NCBI GenBank assembly: GCA_964304625.1
Contig: OZ199840.1
Coordinates: 9,114,001-9,178,000 of the forward strand
From: Kudoa neothunni
Taxonomy: Eukaryota > Cnidaria
DNA: 64,000 nucleotides
Reading direction: 5' to 3'
The notes beneath the pieces are model-generated. The model was not told where the DNA came from. It saw only the letters and a list, made by a program, of their open reading frames with translations, and ran no database searches. Below are positions 1 to 11,300 of this stretch, in pieces (the stretch's first letter is position 1; each line of letters begins with the position of its first letter). Position numbers and translations under genes: made by a program.

Positions 1-800
1 AATAAACTTTCTTAATTCACAGAAATGGCTTTAACTCTGATAATTATATATAAGAGAAGAAGAAGAAGAAGAGGAAGTAAAAGGGCGTAAAATCGATTAC
101 CTACTGTATAAAATTTTTGGTATGTTCAAATAAAAATCAATAAATTTTCCAATATAAATCTGAAATAATTATTTTACTAAAATTAACCAAGAGAACTAAC
201 ATACATCGATATTTGGCTATAGTATAAACTAGCTTTTAGATAAGACTTTTTTTAAGAGAGTTGCATCATTTATAAAAGTCGCCGTTTAATAATAAATAAT
301 TAATTTCTTTTGAAAAATTACATATTATATCTGTTATAAATATGGTTTTTATTATTTGAATGTTAGGAATGATTAAGGCGAGGTTGTAAAAACTACCAAA
401 GTAGATCTAAATGAGATGAGTAGCTGTAATGCTTGTTGTTTTCCTATAAACTTCGAAACCAATAAAATGTGAAACTTAAATAATCAGTCTATAAATGAGT
501 AAAAATTATAATTGTTGATATAAAATTGGGTAAATTTGCTGATTCATGTTGAAGCATATGAACTTGTAAGGATTGCCCTGAGGGTTAAATTGATGTGTAC
601 TAGACTTGATGTCATTTTTAAACACAAAACTTTATATGAAAATTAATAATTTTTTAGCATACGCCAAAAAATGATCTATCTAAGGATAATTCTGTGTTTC
701 CTTAAAATAATATTAAATTTTAAGTATGTTTGTGAATATAAATGATAAGATAGAGTTTTCTTATAGTCTAAGGGTTGAGTATGGCAACTTCTTCTTGGGC
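1..800. other. AT-rich intergenic sequence
   Basis: No gene is recognisable on either strand. A short purine (GAA)n tract lies near positions 55-75. The stretch just below 801 would be the 3' flank of the minus-strand Kunitz gene. Confidence 0.5.
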
Positions 801-2313
801 CTATTCTACTCCTTGTTCTCCTTTGTCATGTCCTCCTTCTTCATTTTCTTCTTCATCTGTAGCTGGAGGAGAAGCTGCAGCGCTAGAAGAGGTTTCTGCA
901 TCTGTGGAGGTGGTACTCTCTTCACTTGAAGACGTTGATTCGGAAGCACTTTCAACCTCAATCCTGCCAAAATAGTAATCATAAAATGGGCGAAAATCAT
1001 CCAAATTACTTGGGAGCCTTTTCTAACGGTGTATTATCTCCAGAGCATACAGCCAAACATTTTTCGTTAGATTCAAAATTATTGTTGTTTCCACCTATTC
1101 CCCTGTACAGGAATTGTCTGCAAGTCTTCGTTTGGTTCTCAAAGAAATATCTCACCAAACGAAGGTTTCCATGACCTTGATGTTGTTTCAATCTGCATAA
1201 ATCTCTAACTGGGATGTAAGCATGCGGTGAGCTACTGTTTGGTTCTCTCGCTAAGAAAAAATCGTCTAAAAATTCAACTTTTAAGACATTTGTATTTACC
1301 TGTTGGGCATGATCCTGCACATTCGTCATATGACTCAAAAACGTTCGCATCTTCGGCGACTGGGCAATCTTGTGTTAAAAATTGATGGCAAGTTTTGGAT
1401 AGGACGTTATAAAAATATTTAGTGATTACTGACTTGCCACATGTTGGTTGGGCTATTCTTTTCTCACATTTTGGGTTTGCAGTCGCTGGTTCATCTGTTG
1501 GAAGTTTTATTTCTAGTTAATCACAAAATAAAAATTACTGAAACATGTATCAACACATTGTTTCAAAGAGGAAAATACACCCCTTGTTTGATCTTCATCG
1601 ACAACTACCTGCTTGCATATACGATTGAATGTGTCGGCAAAAATTTTGATTTGTTGGGTTTTGGTAGAGGTTATAGTTGGTAGAGAGCCGCAATCCGAAC
1701 GGTTTGGTCTAATATTTCCACTCACTATAAAAATTTATTAGCTATACAATAACGTAAACTACATTCTCCAGCTTCTTCACATTGTCTTCTAGTGTCAAAA
1801 ACATTATCCGCTGCTCCGCAACCTTTGTATTCAAATTCTTCGCACGAATAAGATGGATTGCTGCCTGTTGTTTTTTTAAAGTAATATTTCTTGATTGGTG
1901 GGCCAGTGCATATGGACGATGGGGCAGTGGCTGGATTGGCACTGTTATTAGCTTTAACTTTGGCCACTTCATTCAAGATTTCATCGGGAGTTTTCCGTTC
2001 TACAGTGTATGAGAAAAATAGCTAGCAATATGATAATACTGTGATCATTGCATTCTTTCAATGATTTGAAGTTATTAAAATCCATTCCTTTTCCTTTGTA
2101 CAAAAATTTTTGGCATTGTCCAGTGGTCTTAATAATTCTGTATCTCTCTACCTCTGGAAATTTATTTCGTAAAGCTGTATTTTGATCTATTTTATCATCG
2201 TATGACCCAAAGTCCTTTTCTATGGAATATAAACATTGCTTTCAAGAAAACGAATTACCAAGAGAACATATGCAAAAAAACAAAGCATAAGCTGTCAAAT
2301 ATATGATATTCAT
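801..2313 (-). CDS. Secreted five-Kunitz-domain protein, copy 1
   Basis: Seven exons (2313-2259, 2219-2040, 1999-1763, 1724-1539, 1512-1300, 1250-1010, 963-801) join through GT-AG introns of 26-49 bp, all phase 1 or 2, and sum to exactly 425 codons. The product has a signal peptide (MNIIYLTAYALFFCICSL), five Kunitz-like domains of one exon each, and a Ser/Thr/Glu-rich acidic tail. In BPTI numbering domain 1 keeps only Cys30 and Cys51. Domain 2 keeps 14, 30, 38 and 51. Domain 3 keeps 5, 30, 51 and 55. Domain 4 has all six. Domain 5 keeps 5, 30, 51 and 55. Kunitz domains usually inhibit serine proteases from a loop braced by Cys14-Cys38, so only domain 4 (and loosely domain 2) retains that brace. 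Its neighbour at 2807-4380 has the same domain order and is a tandem duplicate. Targets are unknown. Confidence 0.88.
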
Positions 2314-2806
2314 AGTAAAGTTAAAATGGTAACTATCTTAAGAGTATTTATAAAAATATTAAGGAAGATAATTGGATTAATTCCATGAAATAAATAGATC
2401 GGAAATCGACAGTATTGAATCAAAATGTATTTTAAGTAGTTTAGTCGGTAAAATCGGGCCCTATTGAATTGGCGTACAGAGATATATAGATGGATTAATG
2501 GAATCAAATCATATTAAATATATAGCAATTAAAAAAATATAAAACAATTCGCCATGTTTTAATGAATGGAAATCTAGTTGTATCCTAATTTTTCTAATAA
2601 AATAAATGGTTAATTTAATTAGGAATTTATAGTTTTTAATAATGGATATTGAAAATAAAAGAGACATAAATCAATTAACCCAAAAAGTTTCAAATAATAG
2701 ATCAGAAAATGAAATATGATATTAAGATATATGTATGTATATTCAAAATATATTCTATTAAGAAATAACGTTATTATAAATTTTCTTCAGGAGTTTTTAA
2801 TTTAGT
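2314..2806. other. Spacer between the two Kunitz genes
   Basis: About 490 bp of AT-rich sequence between tandem minus-strand genes. It must hold the promoter of copy 1, but I see no convincing TATA or initiator element. No other gene is visible. Confidence 0.5.
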
Positions 2807-4380
2807 TTAAACATTTTCTTGTATTTTTATAGTTTTATCATCTTCTGAGTCCTCATCTTCTAAATCCTCATCTCCAGTTGGCACATCTTCTGCAGGAAGT
2901 TCTTCATTTGGAGTAGTGGTTACAGAAGAAGAAGTATCAGTTGAGGAGACGTCGGTGCTAGTAGTTTCAGTAGCAGCTGTAGAAGTGGAATCGACCGAGT
3001 CGTCAACGGGTGGATCTTTCATTCTATCAATAATGTCATATTGAGAATAGATATAATCAGATACGATGGAGGTTTCAAGATTTCAGCACTTTTACCAGAA
3101 CATACGCCCATGCATTCATCCCTGGTTATGAATCTATTGTCATTTCCACCAATTCCCTTGTATATGAACGGCATACACGTTGAAGTATGACGGTCAAAAT
3201 AATATCTGGCTAAAAATAAATCCCCCACACCTTGACTTCTTCCGAGTCTGCAAATGTCATCAGCCTTTTTGTACTTAATACCATCTTCCTCATCTGATCT
3301 TAAACCTAAAAACCACGTAATAATGAAGGGTGTTACTTATAGCGGAGTACCTGCGTGGGTAGGACATGAACCAACACAGTCGTCTAATGTTTCAAACGTA
3401 TTTGCATCGTTTGGATGCTTACAATCTTCTGTTTCATAAGCCTCACAGACCATGGATGATTTTTTGTAAAAATATCTCTGGACAATCTTCCTATCACATT
3501 TCATTTGTGAAATCCTTGAATTGCATTTAGGGTTCATGTTGGTGGAAGCACCTTAATCATTACTAACTATTTCCATAATTCTATTCCCATAAATTACTTA
3601 GACAAATTTTGGTACATTGTTGCACTGAATCAAAAACTCCTGTAGTTATACCTTCGTTCACCACAGCATGTACACATTTGTGTGCTGTCATATCGGCAAC
3701 AACCATGATAATTTTATGTTTGTTCATTTCCAATTCTGGATGAATTCCACAGTGAAAACGATTTTTTTCGCCACCCACAATGGCTATTGATGAATTCATT
3801 ATTGTTTAAAAAATTTAGAAAGATACCAGCTTTCGCTTGTTGGCATTCTGCTTCAGAATCAAAAAAATTCTGTCCTCCTCCACATCCTTTGTACGCGATA
3901 GTTGGACAAGAATAAGATATTTGATCATCGGTTTTAGTTTTTTTGATATAATACTTATTTACGGTTACTCCTGTACACGATGATGTAGGAGCTTGGCCGG
4001 GATTTGTCTCTGCATTATCCACAACAGTTTTAACTGCCGTATACACATCATCTTTTGATTTTTTCTCTTAAGGATATAGTATTATTGAGAGTTCATTAAC
4101 AATTTTACTGTGATTTTCACATTCTTCTAATGATTTAAAATTGTTGAAATCCATGCCTTTCCCTTTATAATCGAATTCTGTACATTTTCCAGTGGTATGA
4201 ATAATTCTGTACCGTTTCACTGTGAATTTAGTAGTCAATTCTGTATTTTTTGATGTTTTATCTTCATATGACGTAAGATCCGTTCCTAGGAAAGGTAAAA
4301 TCCACCTTTTACAATAAAAAATTACCGAAAGAACAAGCCGTGAAAAGTACAGCATAAGTTGTCCAAAATAAGACATTCAT
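2807..4380 (-). CDS. Secreted five-Kunitz-domain protein, copy 2
   Basis: Seven exons (4380-4326, 4285-4109, 4066-3827, 3783-3598, 3551-3351, 3305-3065, 3023-2807) sum to exactly 439 codons. The ATG at 4380 starts a signal peptide (MNVLFWTTYAVLFTACSFG) that the first 40-bp intron separates from the mature chain. Five Kunitz-like domains follow with the same cysteine pattern as copy 1: C30/C51; C14/C30/C38/C51; C5/C30/C51/C55; all six; C5/C30/C51/C55. A tail rich in Ser, Thr, Asp and Glu ends the protein. The cysteines are lost only in the pairs that form disulfides (5-55, 14-38), so the folds are probably still stable. Most domains are probably not classical protease inhibitors. They could be binding modules or spacers. 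The role is inferred; the domain assignments are directly visible. Confidence 0.9.
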
Positions 4381-5639
4381 TATAAAGTGATCAATATATT
4401 AATAGTATTTAAACAAAAATTTATCGGAACAATTAGTTTGATCCACAGTAATAAATAGATCGGAAAACGACTATTCTGAATACCAATACGCCTTATGTAG
4501 AGTATAGTCTGTAAACATGTTACTTATTGAACATCCCCCATGAGCTGAAATAATATATTTTTGTTTTTTAATCAAATTTTAGGCATAAAAATAAATCTGA
4601 TTCTAAAAAATAATGATATAAAGTGTTAACAATTGTACTAAGTGCAGGGCCCAATGGACACCGTTCGTGATTGTTTCACAAATTGTAAAACTCTCAAGTA
4701 ATCAGAAAGTCAAAAATCTCTCTAACTACTCCAATATATGTTTTATATTTTTTATTTCGTTTATATCATTTAATTACTTGTGTATGATTTTTTATTTCTA
4801 CATGAATAAAAAACAACCTTTTGTGCACAACTGGGTTTAATGGATTCTGTTAAATAAATTAAGAATTAAAATTTTAAAACGAATACCACCTCTAAAATAA
4901 AAAATTAAATCACATAATCCAACAGGAATATTACTATATTTATTAAAAAATAATAATAATTTTTAATTTTCACTTATGTCTGTCAATGCACTTTGAAGAA
5001 AGAATGATTGCTTATTTTGTTCTGGTTTATGTAATTCTAAGTATATTATTAAATTTATACTGAATCAAATTATTGATTTTTGTAAATATCTGTCCATAAT
5101 AATGATTTAGAATAGTAACAGATTAATCTTTTTTCACCGTGTCTAACAATTAGTTGTGCATTACATTTTCGATTAATGATGCAGTCAAAATGATTACGGA
5201 ACATTAATCAGATTCTCCTGATGAAGAAGTTGATTGGATCATAGATGAACCGGGTTTTATTGATCTGGTAACCCCTAGGCTTTCGAACAATCTTCAACGA
5301 AAAATTCGCTTCTCAAGGCACAAGTTGATTGAATGGAAGTCTAATATTCTCAGAAAGAATATTAGAACACTATTACACAACATTAGAAGTAAAAATAAAG
5401 CCAGGAAACAATGTTTTCATAATTGATATCTTTCAAAAGTATCGTCAACGATAAAATTATTAAGACGAATACTTTTATGGAGAGAAGAAATAATAAAACA
5501 AAAACTCATCATTGCTAGAGTTATGTAACGGAGAAAAAGGTTTACCATTTTTATTAAAAAAAGCAATTAATTATATATATTTACTGTAAATGGATAGAAG
5601 TTGGATAATTTTTTTAAATTATAATAATATCGTACAGAC
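4381..5639. other. Intergenic sequence with a short unidentified open stretch
   Basis: Mostly AT-rich and non-coding. From about 5209 to 5427 on the plus strand there is an open frame rich in Asp/Glu then Lys/Arg (for example DSPDEEVDWIIDEPGF, later WKSNILRKNIR), preceded by an in-frame stop just after an ATG at 5190. It may be the decayed N-terminal part of the piggyBac element that follows, since such transposases often begin with an acidic segment. I could not identify it securely. Confidence 0.35.
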
Positions 5640-5991
5640 GATATAGATTTATTATTGAAAATATTCATTTTGATGGTCCTCAGAAAAAAGACTCACCAAT
5701 TAGTTTTGTTTGGTATTCCTTCATCAATAATTGTCAAAATGTCTATGTGATATCAGAGATGTTAACAGAGGATGAAAAAATGTGTAAAACAAGAGATCGT
5801 TGGAATTTCAAGACATATATGCCCACAAAATCGGGAAAATATGGTATCAAGATTTGGGTTTTGACAGACGCCAAGAATGCATACTTATGTAATGCTCAAA
5901 TTTATACACGTAAATCATCAAATAGTTCGGAAGTAAACCAGGGAGAGCGAGTTGTCAGAGAACTCGAGAATTTTTATCTAGATCAATGAAG
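5640..5991 (+). mobile_element. piggyBac transposase fragment, cut by assembly gap
   Basis: The plus-strand frame reads through 5747-5989 and carries the piggyBac DDE-domain signature YMPTKSGKYGIKIWVL followed by a TDAKNAYLCN strand and GERVV. This block is very characteristic of the domesticated or active piggyBac family (DDE_Tnp_1_7). The frame reaches the N-run at 5992, so the copy could be longer than seen. No matching C-terminal segment appears after the gap. An in-frame stop upstream and the lack of the rest suggest a dead copy, although the gap prevents certainty. Confidence 0.8.
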
Positions 5992-6191
5992 NNNNNNNNN
6001 NNNNNNNNNNNNNNNNNNNNNNNNNNNNNNNNNNNNNNNNNNNNNNNNNNNNNNNNNNNNNNNNNNNNNNNNNNNNNNNNNNNNNNNNNNNNNNNNNNNN
6101 NNNNNNNNNNNNNNNNNNNNNNNNNNNNNNNNNNNNNNNNNNNNNNNNNNNNNNNNNNNNNNNNNNNNNNNNNNNNNNNNNNNNNNNNNNN
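5992..6191. other. Assembly gap (200 N)
   Basis: Exactly 200 unknown bases. The round number suggests a scaffolding placeholder. It truncates the piggyBac copy at its left edge. Confidence 1.
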
Positions 6192-7438
6192 TATTTCGAA
6201 AAGTGCTGTTTGATACCACCTTCAACAGCATATCTATGCAAAGGTAGTTGAGATGATATCATCGCTACTGATTAAATCACCATCATTAACGGTGGAATTT
6301 CTGACGGTTTTTCTTTTTCTGCTCATTCTGTTAAACATAATTCTAGTTAACGTTAAGATTCGCTCAAAACCAGTAATTTTTTAATTCAAGGAATACTTTT
6401 CAACTCATGTGTAATTTGGGATTTTTGAAGCTGAAATTTTTTAGTAATTAAATTAACGAAATTTATTTTGTCTTAATATAAACATGGGTGGTTTTGAAGG
6501 CATTTTCTCTAAAAATAATACACCTACTTAATCCCCAATTACACTTAACAATCATCAGTATAATCTTTTGTTTTAGCAAAGTCATCATTTAGGCTAGATA
6601 TGTGGATATAAATTATACATTGTAATGTGAATCGTTATTAAACAGATATTCTAACTCTAATATTTTAAATAGGTGTTTTGTAAACATTTATTTCTCAGAA
6701 ATTTTAATCCTGTACGAAGAAAATACAAGTAAATCGTTTAATAAGAATCAGTCAACTTGTATTGAATATTGAATATTATTAATAGGAGAGTGAAATATAA
6801 AAGTAACTTTAAATTGGTTGGACAAATTCCTAGACAATAATATTTTATTTACCTTCTTTATTTCAAAAGAATAATATAAATTGAGGCGGTATGAGGTATG
6901 AAGAGTATATAAATTTATAGATTATAATAAGGAATGGTTTAATTAATTATTTTAAATTTAACAGCCAATTAAGTTCTCTTTGTGTCCATATTGAATAAGT
7001 TGATTGTATAATGCTATGGCTATATACTATTGAAGGTAAATAATCTACTGTGTAATATTGTTTGAACAATTATAATTAATATAATATGTGTAAAATAATT
7101 TTTGGTCCGTGAATAATAATTTAGATACCTATTGATATACACATTTTGTATCCATAGTAGTTATTTGATATAAAAATATTTAATACGAAATTAGCTCAAG
7201 CTACATACATAAAATAGCAAACATCTAATAGTTCCTTATAAATACGTTAGTTCTACTCGAGCTTAGTTAGGAAAATGCTGATTTATATTGCATCATTGTA
7301 GTAGATAAGCATAATATATAATAGTAGTGAAACTGCAAATATGATTAAAGAATATCTATTGGTTGCTCTCTGAAGTTTAGACCATAATTATCTTTCAATA
7401 GACAGGTGATCAAATCTAATATATCCGAGTCAGATTTG
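6192..7438. other. AT-rich intergenic sequence
   Basis: No gene, RNA or clear repeat could be recognised. The promoter of the tetraspanin gene should lie in its right-hand part. Confidence 0.5.
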
Positions 7439-8504
7439 ATGGCGCCTACTTCGAAAATGAATATCATGATTAAGTCTACTTTCCGAATAACCACTCCTAC
7501 AATTTTTAATTTGGTTATTTATTACGTATGCTCTATTGTGATATTCCACTTTCGCTACTTACATAATTGATCGATTAATCAGCTAACCAATAAAATCTAT
7601 TAAACTCATGATGCTTTGTTTTAGGTCGTTGCTGGGACATGCCTAGCTCTAGGAATATGGTTGTGGATTGGCTATGATCGATATCTAGAAATGGCTAGAG
7701 ATGTCTACGGTTGGTATCTAACTAGCAGATTGCTCATACTGGTAGCAGTGATATCGTTTTCCTCGGTTGTCTCATTAATATTTGCGTGGATAATGGACTC
7801 TAAGCGATTAATGATAATTGTAATTGTTTATTTTGCCGACAGCAAAAACAACACACATACAGCTAATGAATGTCTATATTAATCTATTTTTTAGTTCATA
7901 ATTTGGCTCTGCATAGAACAACTTATACTAATCGCTATATCAATAGTGTCATTTTATGGTGCCTCAAAAGTATGCTACAATAAAAACACCCCACACACAT
8001 GCCTAACTACTGAGATATTTAGTACAACGAAATTTCGGACAGAAATCCAATAGCAATACAACTACGCCAAAACATAAACAGCTACAATCATGATCCTTCT
8101 AAAGGGAGCATAAGCTACGCTCGAATTCTCGACCAGATCCAATCACATTATGGTTGCTGTGGATGGGAGAATAAGACCGATTGGCACATCACCACCGTCT
8201 ACCACGAAACCGATACGTATCCACATTCGTGTTGTAAACAAACTAAAACAGATCCAGTTGAATCCGTTTGCAACTCAGCTTCATCCTATTCAGTGGTATA
8301 GATGTAATTAGTTCAATACATGACTTACTTTACTCCAGGGCTGTATCTATATGGTGTTTCCTCACTGGAAAAGATTGCATCTAGGTGTTGGAGTCGTAAC
8401 CCTACTTAATTGCTTAATAGGAGTAAACAATTTATCCTATTACTAAATTGATAATTTAATGTTAGGCTATAGTAATATCGATTTTGCTTGTTGGAAGACA
8501 ATGA
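7439..8504 (+). CDS. Tetraspanin
   Basis: Six exons (7439-7513, 7625-7819, 7895-7969, 8023-8295, 8339-8422, 8466-8504), every intron in phase 0, give 246 residues. Segment 1 starts near FNLVVAGTCLALGIWLW. Segments 2 and 3 follow, then a large extracellular loop with the diagnostic GCCG motif, a second SCC pair and a single Cys before GCIYM. TM4 closes the chain (LNCLIGAIVISILLVG). Six loop cysteines match the common three-disulfide tetraspanin loop. Such proteins organise membrane microdomains with integrins and other partners. The C-terminal tail is only a few residues (GRQ). The ATG at 7439 gives a short, basic cytoplasmic N-terminus, as usual. The family call is secure; which tetraspanin subgroup is not. 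Confidence 0.93.
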
Positions 8505-8920
8505 AATTTGCTAATTACATTTTACTAATTGGATAACTAGGAAAGCCAATTATAATATCTTAATTATTTAACGTCAACAACCAATTATGTTATCATGGTC
8601 ATTTCAAAACGTCAATTGTATATTTTACGCGGTAAAGGTAAAACACCAATTTGTTCATTGTTTGTGGTGGAAATTGCGCTCATTTACTAATTTACTAGTT
8701 TTGTGTATGCAATTATAAATAAATACACATTTCCATGGAAATAAGATATATCAGACATTATCACTTTTACGAGCAGTTAAGGGGTAATTAATATTGGCGG
8801 TGTAAGAGAGAGTAGTCTCAGAGAGATTGTTGCAGTAACGCACATGGTCGTAGGATCCGATTCTGGTACTATTCTATTATATCGGTGTGAGTGAATATAA
8901 GCTGTTTAAGAGTAAAAAAA
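8505..8920. other. Short intergenic region between convergent genes
   Basis: About 415 bp between the 3' ends of the tetraspanin and the INO80B-like gene. Nothing else is seen. Confidence 0.5.
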
Positions 8921-11300
8921 CTAATGTAGTACTTTGTTATCATTTCGATTGGAGGAGGTATTTTTGTACAAAAGTTTGTTAATCACATTCATCTGTAACC
9001 ATTATAATCTTAGAGACAATAATGAGAAAAAAACCAACCTTTGACTCTTGAAGTTGTTCTTGTTTTCGTTGAATGCGTTGTTGGTTCTTAATTTTCTTCC
9101 TAATTTTCTCTTCTTCCGTATTTTTTGCACTCTTTGTGGATTTTTTAGGTTTAGTCGACTGATCATCCACATTGTCAAATTCGTTGAAATAAGGAACAGC
9201 TTCACCATTTTCGATTTGTTGTTGTCGTTCGATCATTGCTCGCTGAATTTGACAAATAAATGGATATAAACATGTGCAACACATCAGCAACTACCTGTCT
9301 AGATGTAAGATTCCTTTTATTCGGTTGTTTTACATCATTTACACTTGAATTAGCACTGATATCAAAATCGTCCGACACCAGCTCATTATCTACTACTCAT
9401 TAGTACACAATCAAATCATTACGACGAAAATGGTAGATAAATTACCAAGTGGATCGGATTGCTCCATATCAATAGGATCCTCCTCATCGTCATAGGATTT
9501 AGTTCTTTTTTTCTTTTTAGTTAATTTCCCTACGACATAAAGTGGCTAAGGCGATGATCATAAATATTACTAGTGTTAGGAAGAGATTTCCCTCGTTTAT
9601 TAGGTTTAATTTGTTCTTGATCATTGCCTAAAATATCCAAATAAATTTTATAATTTAAAAAAATACAATAAAATTGATAGTAGGTCAATTAGATTTGTTC
9701 GAGTTAAGACTGGTGGTTAACAATGTGTTTTTCTATTAATTTGAAATAGCTATTGTTTAAAAATGCTATGTCAACTCTCTAACAATCTCTGGGTCTTAAT
9801 AATTCCTCCTAAAATTAATTTTTTAAAAATAACAGGAAATAAATTAAACTATTTAAGGCATAATCATTAAACGAATTATGGAGATACTCTTTTATTTTTA
9901 TAAAGATTCAGTTATTTTTTAAATTTGGGAACAGTTTGAGTCGTTTAAAAATTTGTCGACTTCAACTAAATCTTTGGTATCAAAAAGTTAAGTTAATGTG
10001 ACGATAACAATGAGTAACACAATAGGATACAATGATGATCATAATAGTCAGATTTTGAGTTTGACAATTATCAATCAAAATCCTCAGAAAGTTGCAGTGA
10101 AAAGTTAAGATAATATAACAAGTAAGAATGAGTTAGTTTGGAGTTTAATCAAGCTTTATACATGTAAAACATCGTGAACTCTCGCCTCGAATTTTTCATT
10201 ATTGTTTAAGTTTAAGATTATCAAAAACAATTCTCAATGTTTTAAGACATTTTTTATAGAGTGTATTTATAATGAAATTATCTTAAAATTCAAATATTTT
10301 TAAAAAATCGTAATTTATGTAATAATTTAAGACTACTTCAAACTTTGAATGAAAGCAGAATAAGTAGTGATAATAATATTAGAAGAATGAGATGTAGATT
10401 TTAAATCCGAAAATGGTAAAAAAATTTATAAAAATGCACGAGTTTTAATAGTTTTAATATCACCTCCAACCATTAAAGAAGTGTTTCAACTGTTAAATTT
10501 AAAATTTTTATTTAAAATAAATATTAGATTTTTACTGGCTTATTTCACAAATTTTTGGAGTTAACATATAACGAAGTGGCATGAAATACTATATAGTCGG
10601 TTCTAATTAGATGAAGTTGCAATTAACTAAGTTAAGTGAATGATTTTCTTTTTGCAAAAATTTTGTCTGTAAAGATTTTTTTTTGGCGCGAACAGACTAA
10701 TACAATTTCTTCAATTCTGCTATATTAAACAAATTCTACGGTCTTTTTTAACTGGATGACCTTACGAGATAATTTCCTCCAAGCTCGTTAGGGGGTTAAT
10801 AAGGATTAAATCAAATTAATACTAAGAAAATATTAGGATGGATGTTCGAACCACAATGTACACAATGAGTCGATCATAATAAATTTAAGTTTTTAATGTG
10901 GCAAAAATTCAAGCGTATTAAAATTGGGAAAATACTTTTTTCTGACGGTTCGCTATTCTCACTAACATCCACACTGTTAGTTTTTGTTTTTGGTGTTTTG
11001 GATGCAAGCATCTAGGGATAGTTACAAAATTACAGAAATAAAATCAGTTATCATCTTGTTTACTTTTGTTTTGGATCTAAAAATAAAAAAACCTGTTTAT
11101 TACTAAATCCAAGGTAGTTAGAAGGATTTTTATACCTAGTGGTGCGTTTCTTTGTGGTTTTAACAGGCAAATCTTCATAGTCTTCATTGATTTCTAGATA
11201 AGTTGATTTTCTCTTACGCGTCGATTTCCTCAATTGTTCTAAAATAGTTTATTTTAATTATTACTGAAATAACATTCAGTAAGGCAGATTTACCGGTCAT
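8921..11300 (-). CDS. INO80B: INO80 chromatin-remodelling complex subunit B-like (PAPA-1 domain)
   Basis: Exons joined from an ATG at 11300 give a Lys/Arg- and acidic-rich nuclear-type protein. Its C-terminal third has the order typical of INO80B/Ies2. First comes LTSRQRAMIERQQQ, like the LTxRQRAxL start of the conserved region. A Lys/Arg/Gln-rich helix follows (EEEKIRKKIKNQQRIQRKQ) and ends in VINKLLYKN, matching the TINKLLKKQ core of the PAPA-1 motif. In the family this segment belongs to a subunit of the INO80 nucleosome remodeller. The vertebrate HIT zinc finger is absent here, as in fungal Ies2. One intron of about 1.3 kb (near 10939-9631) is much longer than the others and has no recognisable content. 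The 5' end and some small exons are provisional. Confidence 0.65.
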
